Source of the DNA: Neofusicoccum parvum
Taxonomy: Eukaryota; Ascomycota; Dothideomycetes; Botryosphaeriales; Botryosphaeriaceae
Reading direction: 5' to 3'
Length of the DNA: 64,000 bases
Assembly: GCA_020912385.1 (NCBI GenBank)
Contig: CP087208.1
Coordinates: forward strand, 496,001 to 560,000
Of the stretch, positions 43,227-54,494 are shown piece after piece. A model generated the notes under the pieces. The model was given only the letters and a program-made list of their open reading frames with translations, made no database searches and was not told the origin of the DNA. A program made the translations under genes and the position numbers. Position 1 is the first letter of the stretch, and each line of letters begins with the position of its first letter.

Positions 43227-43801
43227 ATTGTTGTGAGAGAGGTGGGTTGAGGACGATTGAGTGGACAGCTGAGGGTTCTGCCTCTATGCATTGACGGCGG
43301 AGAGGTGTTCGCCGTGGAATTGGCGGTGTTGGCGGAGTTGATGCTGTTGGGGAAAAGTGGACGTGGTGGTGATTAAGTGCGGAGAGGCGGACGGATGAAG
43401 CAGTGGACTGCAGGGCTGGCGACGTGGTGATAAGCGCGCAGGTCAGCAATCGGCGATTATGTGCAAAGAATATATTATGGCGAAAGTAAGACGGCGGCGA
43501 TGGGAAAGGCGGATGGGGTTTTAGAGCAATCAGAGATCCGGGGCCGCTTGGGCTGTATATCTGTGGCAGACGGTGGGGCTCGGAACGCGGCGCGCACGCC
43601 AGGCGTTCGTCCCAGATCTGGGCGAAGAAAAGCGAGAGGAGCTTGGGGCCGCGGTGGGTGAACTCTAAATTCGCATTCCGCCGCTCAACACGAACACGGA
43701 AGCGGCGTGTTTCGCGCCCCGCCTGGCGCTATCGTCTTCGCGCCGGGCCCAACCCTCGCCGGCCAACGCTCAGTCCACCGCTTCTGCACGCTTGCAATCT
43801 A
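43227..43801. other. Intergenic, no gene seen
   Basis: 575 bp between two minus-strand genes. Contains the promoter of the small membrane protein and the 3' end of the DsbA-like gene. Confidence 0.45.
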
Positions 43802-44859
43802 TCATGCGTTCTCCTTGATAACACGCTCCAGCGCCTTCACGTACTCGGAAATCTCGCGCGCGCCCTCCAGCGTCACGTCGCGCCGGCGGCCCTCGATGAC
43901 GACGTGCGGCACCGCGTCGATGCCGTTGCCCGTCTGCTCGCGGATGAGCATCTGGACGTCCATGCGGCCCTCGGACTCGTCGTCAATGATCGGCCTGGCC
44001 TCGGATTCGGGGATGCCAGCCTCCGTCGTGGCTCGGAGCAGCGTCTCGGCAGCGCTCGGGTGCTTTTCGTTCTCGAAATACTGGCTGTACAGCGCTAAGA
44101 ATAAGTCAGCACGCGCCGCGCGGTTGATCCGCCGCTAGCTTTCGGCAGCCTCCTGCTCCCCTGCGCTATCCGCCTGTTGCCGGGCGCGGAATGGCGGGTG
44201 TGGGGTTGGTCGTGTTTGTTGTTGCGAGGCCTGGCTCGGGTTGAGTCCGAATGCGCGCGTTGCTCCCGCGCCACTTACATTCCACAATCTTGTCTGCTAC
44301 TTCTGGCCCGCTGTTCTCCTGGAAGTGTTGAATCACGCGATGCGCATCCAGCGTGTTCGCAACGGTGCCGCCGAATCTGGACACCAAGTTCTCGCGTCAG
44401 GAAGCGCCGGGTGCAGACCGGCTATTTTTAGGAGAGTCGCACACAGCCTTGGAGGTTCCCAGTCTGCGTCGCAAGGCCGCAACCTCAGGCTTAGGCTCAG
44501 GCTCAGGGCGCACGTACTTGAAGTCGATCCCCGCGTCGGCCCCGTACGCCGCCATCAGCGTCGTGTACATCTTCATCTTGTCCTCGCTGTCGCCATATCG
44601 CGACTTCCTGTACCACTCGTACTTGTCCTCGCCCTCCTTGCTGGCTTCGGGGTACAGCTGGAACGGCAGGTACCTGAGCGTGAAGGTGGTGCCGCTGTCC
44701 GGTTGCGAGCTGCGCACCTGCTCGAGGGCGCGCTGCAGGCGGCGGCGCGCCAGATAAGTCCTGCGCTTCTGGTGAGTTGTTGTCGTCGCGGTTGCCGAGG
44801 GCCGGTTACCATGGACATATCGTGTCGAGGGTGAAGCTAATGGTCGAGTCGTACACCAT
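43802..44859 (-). CDS. DsbA/FrnE-like thioredoxin-fold oxidoreductase
   Basis: Model: complement(43802..44094, 44279..44376, 44518..44760, 44810..44859), 227 aa. Three introns (49, 141 and 184 bp); splicing is needed to restore the motifs. The first exon gives TISFTLDTIC and continues after splicing as PWTYLARRRLQRAL, the DsbA/FrnE N-terminal strand and active-site helix. Exon 2-3 junction gives GIDFKFGGTVANTLDAHRVI, a family hallmark. Exon 4 carries QYFENEKHP, LLRATTEAGIP and the cis-Pro region AVPHVVIEGRR. It belongs to the DSBA-like thioredoxin domain family (PF01323), which includes FrnE and 2-hydroxychromene-2-carboxylate isomerases. The active site is C-P-W-T (Cys15), so the second redox cysteine is missing. 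A glutathione-dependent or isomerase activity would fit better than disulfide formation. No targeting signal is visible. Confidence 0.88.
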
Positions 44860-47125
44860 GGCGAGATGCTCGGATGCGGTTCAGTGCATGCAATCTGTAG
44901 AACTCGGGTCGAGAGAAGAAGCGCCGCACGCGGAGGTGTGAGATCCGGCTTGGATAGAGCATCTTCTTCCTTTCCTCCGCGCACGGCTGAGAGCCCATCG
45001 GATTACGTCATGCGGGGTTGGCGCGAATTAAGGTTATCTTATCTGCCAGATCTGATCTGCCCACGTCCCAGCCGACACCTGCCTGGGGTTGATGCAACCT
45101 TTGGGAATTATTCACGCCACAACAAGAAAGGAAGCGTCTTTGACGGGAGAAGAGACATCCACTCATTGGTAGCAGGGGAATTGAGCGGCACAAGTTGCGT
45201 ATACAGATAAGATGCATGCACTCAGCCTCATGCATCCGCGGGCACTATCATCCAATCAGTAAGGAAACGCTGAGAGAATCCCATACACCAACTGCCAGGC
45301 GTCCGTGTTATTTTCGCTCTTACCAATCCATCCTTCTCCTCGCGAGCGTGTACACAAATGCGTCTCCCCCTCTCCGCGGCACAATGGGACGTGCACAGTC
45401 TGATCCGAAGGCAACCCCGTCTATGCGCCCTGAGGAAGGGCTGGACCTAAACTCCGCCCTTTCGGCCACCCATCGGACATGGGACCGCGTTTCCAAGTCT
45501 TCGAGCAGGGCTGACGGGTTCTCGCAAACTCGGCCACTCCAAGCCCGCACAAATATTTCGAGAGGTAGCTCTACGCCACCCCAGCCCACATCAGTTCTAA
45601 TGCGCTTCTCGTAGCTCACTCATCTGTTGGGAGAGCACAGTCAAGCCTAAACAACCCAACTTCGAATTCAAAGCGAGAACGAGGACCCGAGCCCCTGTAC
45701 AGCCCACCACAGCTGCCATCAATCGGCCGGCCTTCAGTCGGAGACATTCCTTACACCATTTCGAGAGACGTGTCAGATTCACAGCCTTTCAAAGGACTAG
45801 TAGCTCTCGAAGGGCGAGCGGATCGTCTACAATGGAAAGGAGGAAAACTCCAATACCATTCGCAGGGAACAAAGCGTCAAGAAGCAAGAAATGACACACA
45901 GTGATGATGGGGCGCCATTTCTTCCACACAATTCAACATTACCCCCTCAGCACTACAGCTCGCTAGATCGGCACCCGTCTCGTTTTCCTATTATTCTGCC
46001 CATGGCCATCCCCCATGCATGAGACCCCCCGCCAGCGAGCAGATCCTATGGTATAGGCAATGCGGCCTATGGTATGACGAGTACATATAGCACCATCTCG
46101 GCGGATTCCGGCCATATTCATATAAATCAGCAACAGAATCAGGCACCTCACGGCTACGGTAACTTTATGTACTAAATGATGTACTCCCCAAATTTCAAAG
46201 TCCTCCGGAATAAGACTCATCTTCGGTGGCATAATATCATCGATCGCGAACTGCAAATTGCAGAATACTTCTTGGTTGAGACCGAAATACCTGGCTCAGC
46301 ATGAGTTGTCCCATTGTCTTTTCAAGCATCTTGCACCGGCCGCTGGCTTAAGGATCCACATGCCAAATTCGAACAACACACAACCCATGGTTGCCCAACG
46401 GGATACGCTGCACACCCGTCGAAACATTCAAGCCATCTCCTGGCAGCGCTTTTGGAAAGAGCATGACGGCGGCGTCTCTCGCACAAACCGAAATGATGTG
46501 GGAAGCACCCGCCTACCCATGAGATGTCCAGCGCTCCCGCAGCCCGTGCGCCACGCTCGAGTACTTCCTAATCGGTCAGTCCGCGAATTCTCGTCCGGTG
46601 GGTCTGGGTTTGACTCGGACTCTGGTGATGGCTTGGCGCCTGAGATCTCGGCATCGGCGAGTGACCAGGGCATCGACGGAAACGTGCGTTGCGGGAGAAG
46701 TCGATGCCGCAGATCTTGTGGCGTTTCGGTTGAGAAGGCGGCAATAATTATGCACGGTCGAGTTTTACACACCCAGGGGAGTGCGCAGTGTTAAGGGAGC
46801 CGGGTTTGGATTATCGCCGCCTGAGATGATGCTGGATGAGCTGGATGGACTCCTTACTGACTCGAACGTCCTTGCGAACGCTGAAGAGCGGCGTTAAGGA
46901 TGGGTTCGTCCGGGTACGGGGGGCTATTCTCTGAGACACGCATTGTCTAAAGCAAGAAGAGCATTTACGTGATGCCAGTGTGTTCAAGCTCCTGGGAGAA
47001 AGATGTGGGTCCAAGGAAATAAATACCAGTTGTCCCCAGCTGTTGTATCGTTCAGCACAAAATTCAACGGCATACTTCCTTCCTCCTACACCTCAACAAT
47101 TACTCCCTCATTGAGCACATTCAAT
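44860..47125. other. Intergenic, 2.3 kb, no supported gene
   Basis: Divergent space between the DsbA-like gene (minus) and the SDR gene (plus). A 178-codon plus-strand frame (46258..46794) overlaps a 114-codon minus frame. Neither has a domain, signal or bias that convinces me. Confidence 0.45.
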
Positions 47126-48329
47126 ATGCCTCGTTTCGGACGTCCCGCTATTCCGCTCGGCTCTACGATCCTCGTAACTGGAGCTAATGGCTTCGTGGGC
47201 TCTCACGTAATCGATCAGTTGCTCCAGCATGGCTACAGAGCTCGCGGAACCGTAAGGGATGCCCAGAAGCACGGCTGGCTCACAGAGTATTTCGACAAAA
47301 AACATGGTAACGGCAAATTCGAGCTTGTCTCTGTGAAAGACATGGCTGAAGAAGGGGCTTTCGACGCCGCTGTGAAAGGTGCGTACACATATTCGAAATG
47401 CTTTTAAATGATACTGAAAGAATTCAGGCGTCACTGGCGTGGCGCATGTGGCTGCAGTTGTGAGTATGGATACCGATCCAGAGAGCGTCGCCAAGGCGAT
47501 TGTCGCCGGCACGATGAGTGCTTTGAAATCCGCGGCCAAGGAACCCAGCGTAAAGCGCTTCGTCCTTACGTCCAGTTCGTCTGCAGTTCGGCAATTAGAG
47601 GACTGTGAAGGGGGCAGGACTATCATGGTAGACGAGTACAACGATAAGGCAATCGAAATGGCAAAAGCCATGGATGATTCGTTGACGGAGATGGAGAAAG
47701 GCCTCATTGCTTACTCGGCAGCGAAGACGAAAAGCGAGAGGGCGATGTGGGACTGGATCAAGGAAAACAAGCCGGAGTTTGTGGCCAGTTCAGGTAAGCT
47801 TCTCCGTGGCAATTATTTTAAGTAGGTCTGCTGACAACGTGGAAAGTCCTTCCGCCTGTGGTTCTGGGACGACCGGTATCGGTGCAGCACCAGGGTTACC
47901 CGACCTCTTCCGGATTCATGGTGGATTACTTTAATGGAGACCCTAGCATATTTGATTCGGTACATCGCTGTAAGTCTAGATTTCCGCGTGTTTAGTGTTG
48001 ATATAGCTGATGGAGGCAAAGTCTACTGGACAAACGTGGAAGACGTCGCTCTACTGCATGTCGCAGGCCTGATCCACCCTTCGATTGAGAACGAGCGTGT
48101 CTTTGCGTATGCAGGGACATTGAATCCGAACAAAATGCTCGATGTTCTGAGAGAGCTGTGCCCGGATCGCACGTATCCGGGTGGTGTTCCTGGCTTGGTC
48201 GACAATCTTGCTCCGATTGGTCCAAGGGACAGAGCGGAAACGCTGCTCATAGATATGGGCAGGCCAGGATTCGTAGGGCTGGAGGATACGCTGAAGGCAA
48301 ACCTTGCGGAGTTTCTAGCTAAGAGCTAA
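47126..48329 (+). CDS. NAD(P)-dependent extended SDR reductase (dihydroflavonol-4-reductase/GRE2-like)
   Basis: Model: join(47126..47378, 47428..47793, 47847..47969, 48022..48329), 349 aa. Introns of 49, 53 and 52 bp, phase kept. The Rossmann signature is ILVTGANGFVGSHV (Gly19, Gly22, Gly25), followed by an Arg in ARGTVRD that favours NADP(H). HVAAVVSM matches the second cofactor segment. SSSSAV supplies the Ser, and the catalytic pair is Tyr180/Lys184 in YSAAK. The C-terminal substrate domain (LPPVVLGRPV, WTNVEDVALLHVAGLI) completes the extended SDR fold. The family includes GRE2, aldehyde/methylglyoxal reductases and plant DFR; the substrate is likely a carbonyl compound but is not readable. 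It is probably cytosolic. Confidence 0.9.
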
Positions 48330-48663
48330 ATAGAGTTGGCGAGAGAGGGTGAACGTAGCTGGTCAACTGGATGAGATCTGCCAGCTTCAAAGAATCCAAC
48401 TTTGTCGTTGCTAGTACGCTTGTTAGCGTTGCTTGGTCTGTGGAGGGGATTGCTGTTGCTCGCATTTGAAGACCGCCGGGGACGGGAGTGGTTTTGTAGT
48501 TGACGGAAGAACGACCAGCTACGTCATGTGGGGAAGCGGGTCTTATCTAAGGTTATCTTAGCGCATTGCGCACCCCAGCGCGCCGAAATCGCTCGCTCAT
48601 GCGGCGGAGCTCCAAACCCCAACACTCGTTCTTCGTTCCTCCTCCAATGGTGCCCTGTCTACA
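48330..48663. other. Short intergenic promoter region
   Basis: 334 bp between the SDR stop codon and the F-box-like start codon. No other feature was seen. Confidence 0.5.
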
Positions 48664-50333
48664 ATGGGAGCTCTGACACAGCTCCCTGTCGAGGTGCTCC
48701 ACCTCGTCGCTCAACACTGCAACCAGCACACCCGCTGCACGCTCGGCGCCACCGCCCGTCTCCTCCACCGCATCTGTGTGAGCTCTTCGCCCATTCAAAC
48801 TGCACTGGTGACCGCAGACTCATGCATGCACGCACAGGTTGAAGAGCTCTTCCACACCATCGACCTCAGCGTCCACAACTCCCCGGAGCTCGCACACGTC
48901 GGCCCCGTCCGCGCCATCTCCTGGCCACACTCGCGCGTCGAGTTCGAGGTGCCTCTCGATTTCTCTGATCGCCCACGCGTCCCGCTTGACGACGAAGTAT
49001 GGATACGACAGAAAAAGCTGGTACGCACGGTAACGGAGAACCCGGAATACGGCCAGTATGTGCGCGAGCTTCACTGGTCGGTGCTGGATCCACCGTACCG
49101 TACCGGCAACAGCATACCAAGTGCCACGAGCGGGAGGGATGAGGATGGAAGCTCTGAAGATGATGAGCTGGAGCAAGATCGCGCGTTTGTAAGGTCGCCG
49201 GAATCCTGGGACGACGAAGGGCTGCGGCTGCTGGATCACATCGGCGACGATGGTACGCATATACTTTGCCTCATTGCGCGGATCCTGGTGGGAATCCGAT
49301 GCGCTGACCAGGACCAGGCCCGCTATGGGAGACTTTTAAAGCTTTCACGAAGGTTTCGGCAATTGACATCGCATGGCTGAGGTAGGATACACTATCTGGG
49401 AGCGGATACGCCGCTGACAGACACATCACAAGATCCCTGCGTGAGACTTGCCCACCACCTCCTCTGTTCTCAACAGCTACATCCGTCCGGCTGGCCGGAC
49501 AGGCATCCAAACAATTCGTGTCTGCAATCCTCGACAGCATCAACCCAGAACACCTCGTCTCACTCGCCACAATCAACCTCCAAGAATTCGCCGACCCTCT
49601 CCCGCCTCTCCCCAAAAACATGCCTCTCCGCGAAGCCGCGCAGTTCCTCGAAAACCACTCCCACATCCACGACCCAACCCGCACCCTCAGCAGCACCTTC
49701 GCCGGGCCCATGCACAACCACCTCGCCCCACTCACCTCGCGCTGCCCCAAGCTCGCGCACCTCGAGATCCGCAGCTACGCGCCGTGGGAGCACTGGGAGA
49801 AGATCTCGCTCGACGACGCGCGCTACGCCGAGTGGGCGGCCTTCATCCGCAGCGCGCGGCCGTCCCTCCGCACGCTCGTCTTCGAGCACCACCGGGCCGA
49901 GTCGTCGCGGCTGTGGCGCACCAACCGGTCGCACCCGTGGGGCGCGCGCGGCCGGCCGGCGCTGTGGACGCTGTTCAACGCGCACCTGCTGCCCGTCGTC
50001 ACCGAGGCGCCGTGGCCGCGCCTCGAGCGCGTCGAGCTCGCCGGCTTCCACGAGATCACCCGCTGCTTCGCCTGCCTGAGCGTGCCCGACTTCGCGCAGT
50101 ACGAGGGCCCGCACTTGACGTTCGAGGTGCTGGATACCGGGCGGGGGGCCACGAATGATACGTGGGCGGTGAGGGAGACGCATGTGGCGCTGAATGCGGA
50201 GGAGAGGGATGCCATTGAGAAGCATTTGGGGAAGGGCGTGGAATTGAGTATCAGAGGTGGGAGCCGCAAGTTTGAGAATGCGTGCAGGACGGGGATTCCG
50301 GGTTTTTGGCCGAGGAGAAGGAGGGAGGGGTGA
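48664..50333 (+). CDS. F-box-like protein, unknown target
   Basis: Model: join(48664..49252, 49318..49381, 49433..50333), 517 aa. Intron 1 (65 bp, acceptor ambiguous by 6 nt) and intron 2 (51 bp, CTGAC branch site, CACAAG acceptor) are required: their removal joins three frames into one, with the small middle exon coding PLWETFKAFTKVSAIDIAWL. The first 40 residues (LTQLPVEVLHLVAQHC, then CTLGATARLLHRI) look like an F-box. The rest has leucine-rich, strand-helix alternation (CPKLAHLEIRSY, RPSLRTLVFEH, RLERVELAGFHEI) as in fungal F-box/LRR-like proteins. It would be a substrate adaptor of an SCF ubiquitin ligase. A negatively charged loop (DEDGSSEDDELEQD) lies near 160. The F-box assignment is from pattern, not a profile search. 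Confidence 0.65.
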
Positions 50334-50995
50334 GGGGGGCTTTGGCGGGGGCTACTAATCGGAGGTTGGACGGTTGCTGGCGTGGTGGCTTGGTCATGTT
50401 GTGGCGAGCTGGTTTGTATAATGATGGCAAGAGGGGACTGGGGTATTTGACTGCTTTGCAAAGTATTGCAGCAGGCTGCATGTATACGAGTAGGGATTTG
50501 TGCTGTTCGCATTGAGAAGACCGCCTAGGCTGCACAATATCTTCCGAGTCCGGATGAATGCCCAAAGTCCTCATTCGACGAGCCGTCGGTTTTTGCAGTG
50601 CTTCGGAAAGAATGTCGTAGATGATTTGAGTTGGATTTGCGGTGCCGCCCGGCTGCATCCTGCACGAATCAATCACAACACCAAGCCGCCACGCAAGTGA
50701 TTGGCCAACGCAGGCAGATACGCAAAAGCCAAAACGCATGTATGTATGCGTGGTCCACGCTTTCCACCGTCTCCGGTTGGCTGGACAGCCCACGTGACGG
50801 TGGATGTGCAGGGGAGCTTGGGTAGCACAGACGCTGACGGCGGGGAGGTATTTGAAGCGCGCCCCCGCCGACGTCACACGCAGAAACTACAACATCCCGC
50901 CCAGCCAACTCACCATCCCATCGCGCGACCAATTGATCCTAAGCTACGAAGACAAGACGCTAGAAAGAGCCAGGAAACACAAGAGCCGCGACAGA
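50334..50995. other. Intergenic, no gene seen
   Basis: 662 bp with the 3' flank of the F-box-like gene and the promoter of the DUF1749 gene. The DUF1749 frame stays open upstream of its ATG to about 50804 but without family-like sequence. Confidence 0.45.
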
Positions 50996-52074
50996 ATGGT
51001 GTTCAAACCCTCCACCCACGACGGCACCGTCCACCATTTCTCACCAGGCCTCATCGCCTTCGAGCACAAACCCGCCACCGACACCCCCACCGCCAACCCC
51101 AACACACTAATCTGGTGAGCACCAAGCCGCCCATGCTCTCCCATCCCCCCACCGCCGAGCCCCTCCAGAAAGAAGAAAAAAAAGGAACCCCCGCTAACCC
51201 ACCCCCCAGGCTCGGCGGCCTCGGCGACGGCCTCCTCACCGTGCCGTACGCGACGCGCCTAGCCGCACGCCTGCCGGCGACGTGGACGCTCGCACAACCA
51301 GTCCTCAGCTCCGCGTACGGCGGGTGGGGCACGTCGAGCGTGGGGCGCGACGCGGACGAGCTGGCGCGGCTGGTCGCGCACCTGCGGCGCGCGCGGCCGG
51401 GCGCGCGCGTCGCCCTCATGGGCCACAGCACCGGCTGCCAGGACGCCGTCGAGTACGTCTGCGCCCCTTCGGCTGCGTCGGCGTCTCCGTCGGCGTCTCC
51501 TTCGTCGACGCGCCCCCCGCTCGATGCGGTGGTGCTCCAGGCGCCCGTCAGCGATCGCGAGGCCCTGGTGCAGGCGCTGGGGGCGGAGGCGTGTGCGCGC
51601 GTGAGCGCGGCGGCGCGCGCGATGGTGGAGGCCGGGCGCGGCGAGGATGTGTTGCCGTTTGAGCTGACGGGCGCGGTTTTTCAGCGGACGCCGGTGGCGG
51701 CGAGGCGGTGGTTGAGTCTGGCGAGTCCGGAGAAGCGCGGCGCGGAGGATTTTTTCAGCAGTGATCTGCCGGATGAGGTGTTGGAGCGGACGTTTGGGCG
51801 GGTGCCGAGGGGGATGCGGGTGTGCGTGTTGTACAGCGGCGCGGATGAGTTTGTGCCGCGGGACGTGGATAAGGCGGGGTTGATTGCGAGGTGGAAGGGG
51901 TTTGTCGGAGAGGGGGTGCTGTGGGAGGAGGAGTTTGGGGGGATCGTGGAGGGGGCGAGCCATAATTTGAAGAGGGATCGGGAGGAGGTGGTGGAGGACT
52001 TGTGTAGGAGGGTGGTGGGGTTTTTGAAGAAGGTGGAGAAGGGGGAAGATGATGGTGGAGCGGCTCATTTGTGA
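50996..52074 (+). CDS. DUF1749 alpha/beta-hydrolase (SidJ-type esterase family)
   Basis: Model: join(50996..51114, 51210..52074), 327 aa. The 95-bp intron (GTGAGC donor, GCTAAC branch site, CCCCAG acceptor) joins NTLIW to LGGLGDGLLTVPY, restoring the oxyanion-side GGLGDG motif. Putative catalytic triad: Ser113 in the nucleophile elbow MGHSTGCQDAVEY, Asp252 in YSGADEFVP, His291 in GASHNL. The family (PF08538) includes the fusarinine C esterase SidJ, which releases iron from siderophores in aspergilli, and uncharacterised proteins of other fungi. Without siderophore genes nearby, that role is only a possibility. The protein is probably cytosolic; the insertion at 124-142 is Ser/Ala-rich. Confidence 0.85.
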
Positions 52075-52900
52075 AGAAGAGATCTTGGTGTGGATGAGGA
52101 AAAACGCTGGATGAACAAACTTTAAAGAGTAGCTCTACGGCTGGTTATTTGGTATGGCGGTGCGAACGGTGAGCGACGCTCCAAAGCACATCAACCGAGA
52201 ATCGCAACAGTGAAAGTGAAGCAACCTGAAAGGTACAACAACGAGCGGAAAGCCTGCTACGGAAGTTGGCAGGCGAAAGAAAAGTATAAAGTATAGTGAG
52301 GTGAGAAGTACACGAAGGAGTGGAAATGTATCTGGCAGCTGGATTCTCACTAACTACATTCATCCCCCAACGCCGTCCTGCATATCTTCATACCCACCCT
52401 CTCCACTGTATTCTCCATGATTGCCACAGTCCAAGAGTCCTCCCCCGTTACACTGAGCGCCACCACTCTATAAGCGGCAGGATCTGCCAGCAGAACCAGC
52501 AGCTCTGACCTATAAATGGAGTGTCTCTAAAGCTTTGCTCTCTGCGAAAAGCTGTGGAATATCAGTGTCTCAACGTGCATACACATACGGCACATCTCAA
52601 TCACCGCGTGCATGGTATTCAAATTAAGAAAATAGTGAGTTGCGTAGCCCTCTGGTATATCCATTCCTTTTCCTCTCCATGGGCGCAGTCTCCACAGAAC
52701 CGCCCTCTCTAGTAAAAATTCCCAGCCAAGAGAACATGAAAAAAATGAAACAACGCCATACAGATCTGCCTCCCATATATGCTCTGGGGTAATCTTAGGG
52801 TCATCGCCATCCAGCGCAAGGAAACAACGAAAGAAAGTCGTGACGCGGTATCCACCCGGTAAACAAAAGAACGCCGAAGACCCCCCCATCCACTCTCCAA
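52075..52900. other. Convergent 3' region, no gene seen
   Basis: 826 bp between two convergent stop codons; short frames only. Confidence 0.5.
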
Positions 52901-54494
52901 TCACCAATGGCAAATGCCCCCCTCACTGTCATCCACGCTCCACACGCCCGCCAACCCCACAATCTCCATCTCGCCGCTCGCATGCTCCCCCATCTTCGTC
53001 AACCGCGCGCCACCCCTCCCGCCCGCGTCAGCCGGGCCGTTGTTGAGCAGCCTGCGCGCCCACGCGTCGATGGCGGGCTCGCCCGTCTCGTCGCGGGCCT
53101 GCTTGAGGAAGGGGATGAGGGCGGTGCCGCCGGTGCCGCGGAGGTCCTTCTTCCTGCCCGCGCCCTCCATGCCCACGCTGCCGACCGAGGCCTGCTGGCG
53201 GCGGTTGGCCGACGCGAGGTTGACGCGCTGGCTGCCGCCGTGCGCGGGCGAGAGCGAGCGCGACTGGCTGCGCGACTCGCGCGACTTGACGATGATGTAG
53301 CGCGACACCATCTGGATGTGCTTGTCGCGGAAGGCGCGCAGCATCGCCAGGCACGCGTCGAAGGCCGTGCACAGCGCGCGGTCGCTGCGGCGTGCCTCCA
53401 CGTACTGGCGGACGTTGGCGACGCCGGTGACGGCTTCGAGGAAGCGCTTGTGCGGGCCTGGCATGTACGTTCGCATCTCCTGGATGAAGTTGTGCGAGGG
53501 CGCGGGCGGTGCTGAAGGCTGGCCTTGGGCTGAGGATGAGGAAGGTTCCTGAGGCTTTGAGCCTGTGGGCCGGTGTTCGATTCCCAGCACGATGTCGAAG
53601 AACTGGATGATGGAGCTCTGCGCATTGCTACCACCCGAAAACTGCACGTAGTGCTGCGGCTCTGAGGTGCCATCGTCGAAGACGACGCCATTGGGCAGAC
53701 CAGCATCCGCCATGTTCTTCGAGCCAGCCAGGTACGGCCTGATGCGGTGGTAGAACACGTGCGGGTCGCAGTTCTCATACATGCGCTGCAGCAGGGTTCC
53801 AAGCTCGTCAAGGCGCTCGGCGAAGGAGCGCAAGCACTCAGTCACGGTGTGGCTATCACCATACCGTGCTGCTTCGATGGCCGTCAGCATCAGCGGGATG
53901 GTGGGCGCGGCACGCGCCTCGATGGCAACAGAAACCAGGTAGAACCATGATTCGTCGAGGGAGCCGGTGGCGGTGTTGAGGGTGAAGATATTCTCCAGGC
54001 TGTCGATGGGCTGCGAGGGATCCAATGGGCGCCAGTTCCACAGCACCAGTCCGGCATACGTTGCCACGGGCGGCAGCTCAAGGTGCTGACATGTTGAGAG
54101 GAAGGGAGCCGAGATGGACGGGGGTACTCTCTGTTGCAGCCATCAGCGATGCCAAGATCCCTCCCAACAAACGAACAACAGCAAGAAAAACGGCGCTACT
54201 CACGTCAACAGGCGTGTCGCCGCCCCAGATGTAGGCGTGGGCAACGAAGGCCAGAATCGAGTAGGCGCGACGCCACTCGGGCTCGGAGCGCAAGTAGTCG
54301 GTCGAGAGGACGGGCAGCGAGTCGACAACGCCACGCAGGCGGCGGGTCAGGATCAGAGCCTGCAGGGCCTGGACGGTGGATTCCCACGGCCGGTAGTACG
54401 GATCGTCCAGGAATTGCAGCGGCAGCTCGGCTGGAAGGAAGCCGTGCTCCGGCGACACGTCGAAGTCGGCGGGGCGGGGGATTTGCGGCAGCAT
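52901..54494 (-). CDS. Indoleamine 2,3-dioxygenase
   Basis: Model: complement(52901..54130, 54204..54494), 506 aa. The start is the ATG at 54494 (MLPQIPRPADFDVSPEHGFLP), because the open frame upstream lacks ATG. The 73-bp intron joins YIWGGDTPVD to RVPPSISAPFLSTCQHLELP in phase. IDO signatures: SGGSNAQSSIIQFFDIVLGI (262-281), MPGPHKRFLEAV (320-331), proximal heme ligand His368 in RDKHIQMVSRYI, and GTGGTALIPFLKQ (429-441). The enzyme opens the indole ring of tryptophan to N-formylkynurenine, the first step of the kynurenine/NAD pathway (BNA2 in yeast), in the cytosol. Fungi often have several IDO paralogues, so the isoform cannot be named. Oddities: an Arg/Ser-rich insert (RESRSQSRSLSPA) after the heme-ligand helix and about 65 extra residues at the C-terminus. 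Confidence 0.93.

Noticed and set aside
46258..46794. 178-codon plus-strand frame
   Set aside because: No signal peptide, domain or family resemblance, and an overlapping minus-strand frame is equally plausible.
35149..50333. Permease, flavoenzyme, DsbA/FrnE-like, SDR and hydrolase genes as a secondary-metabolite cluster
   Set aside because: No backbone synthase, P450 or pathway regulator lies among them; spacing is large and housekeeping genes follow directly.
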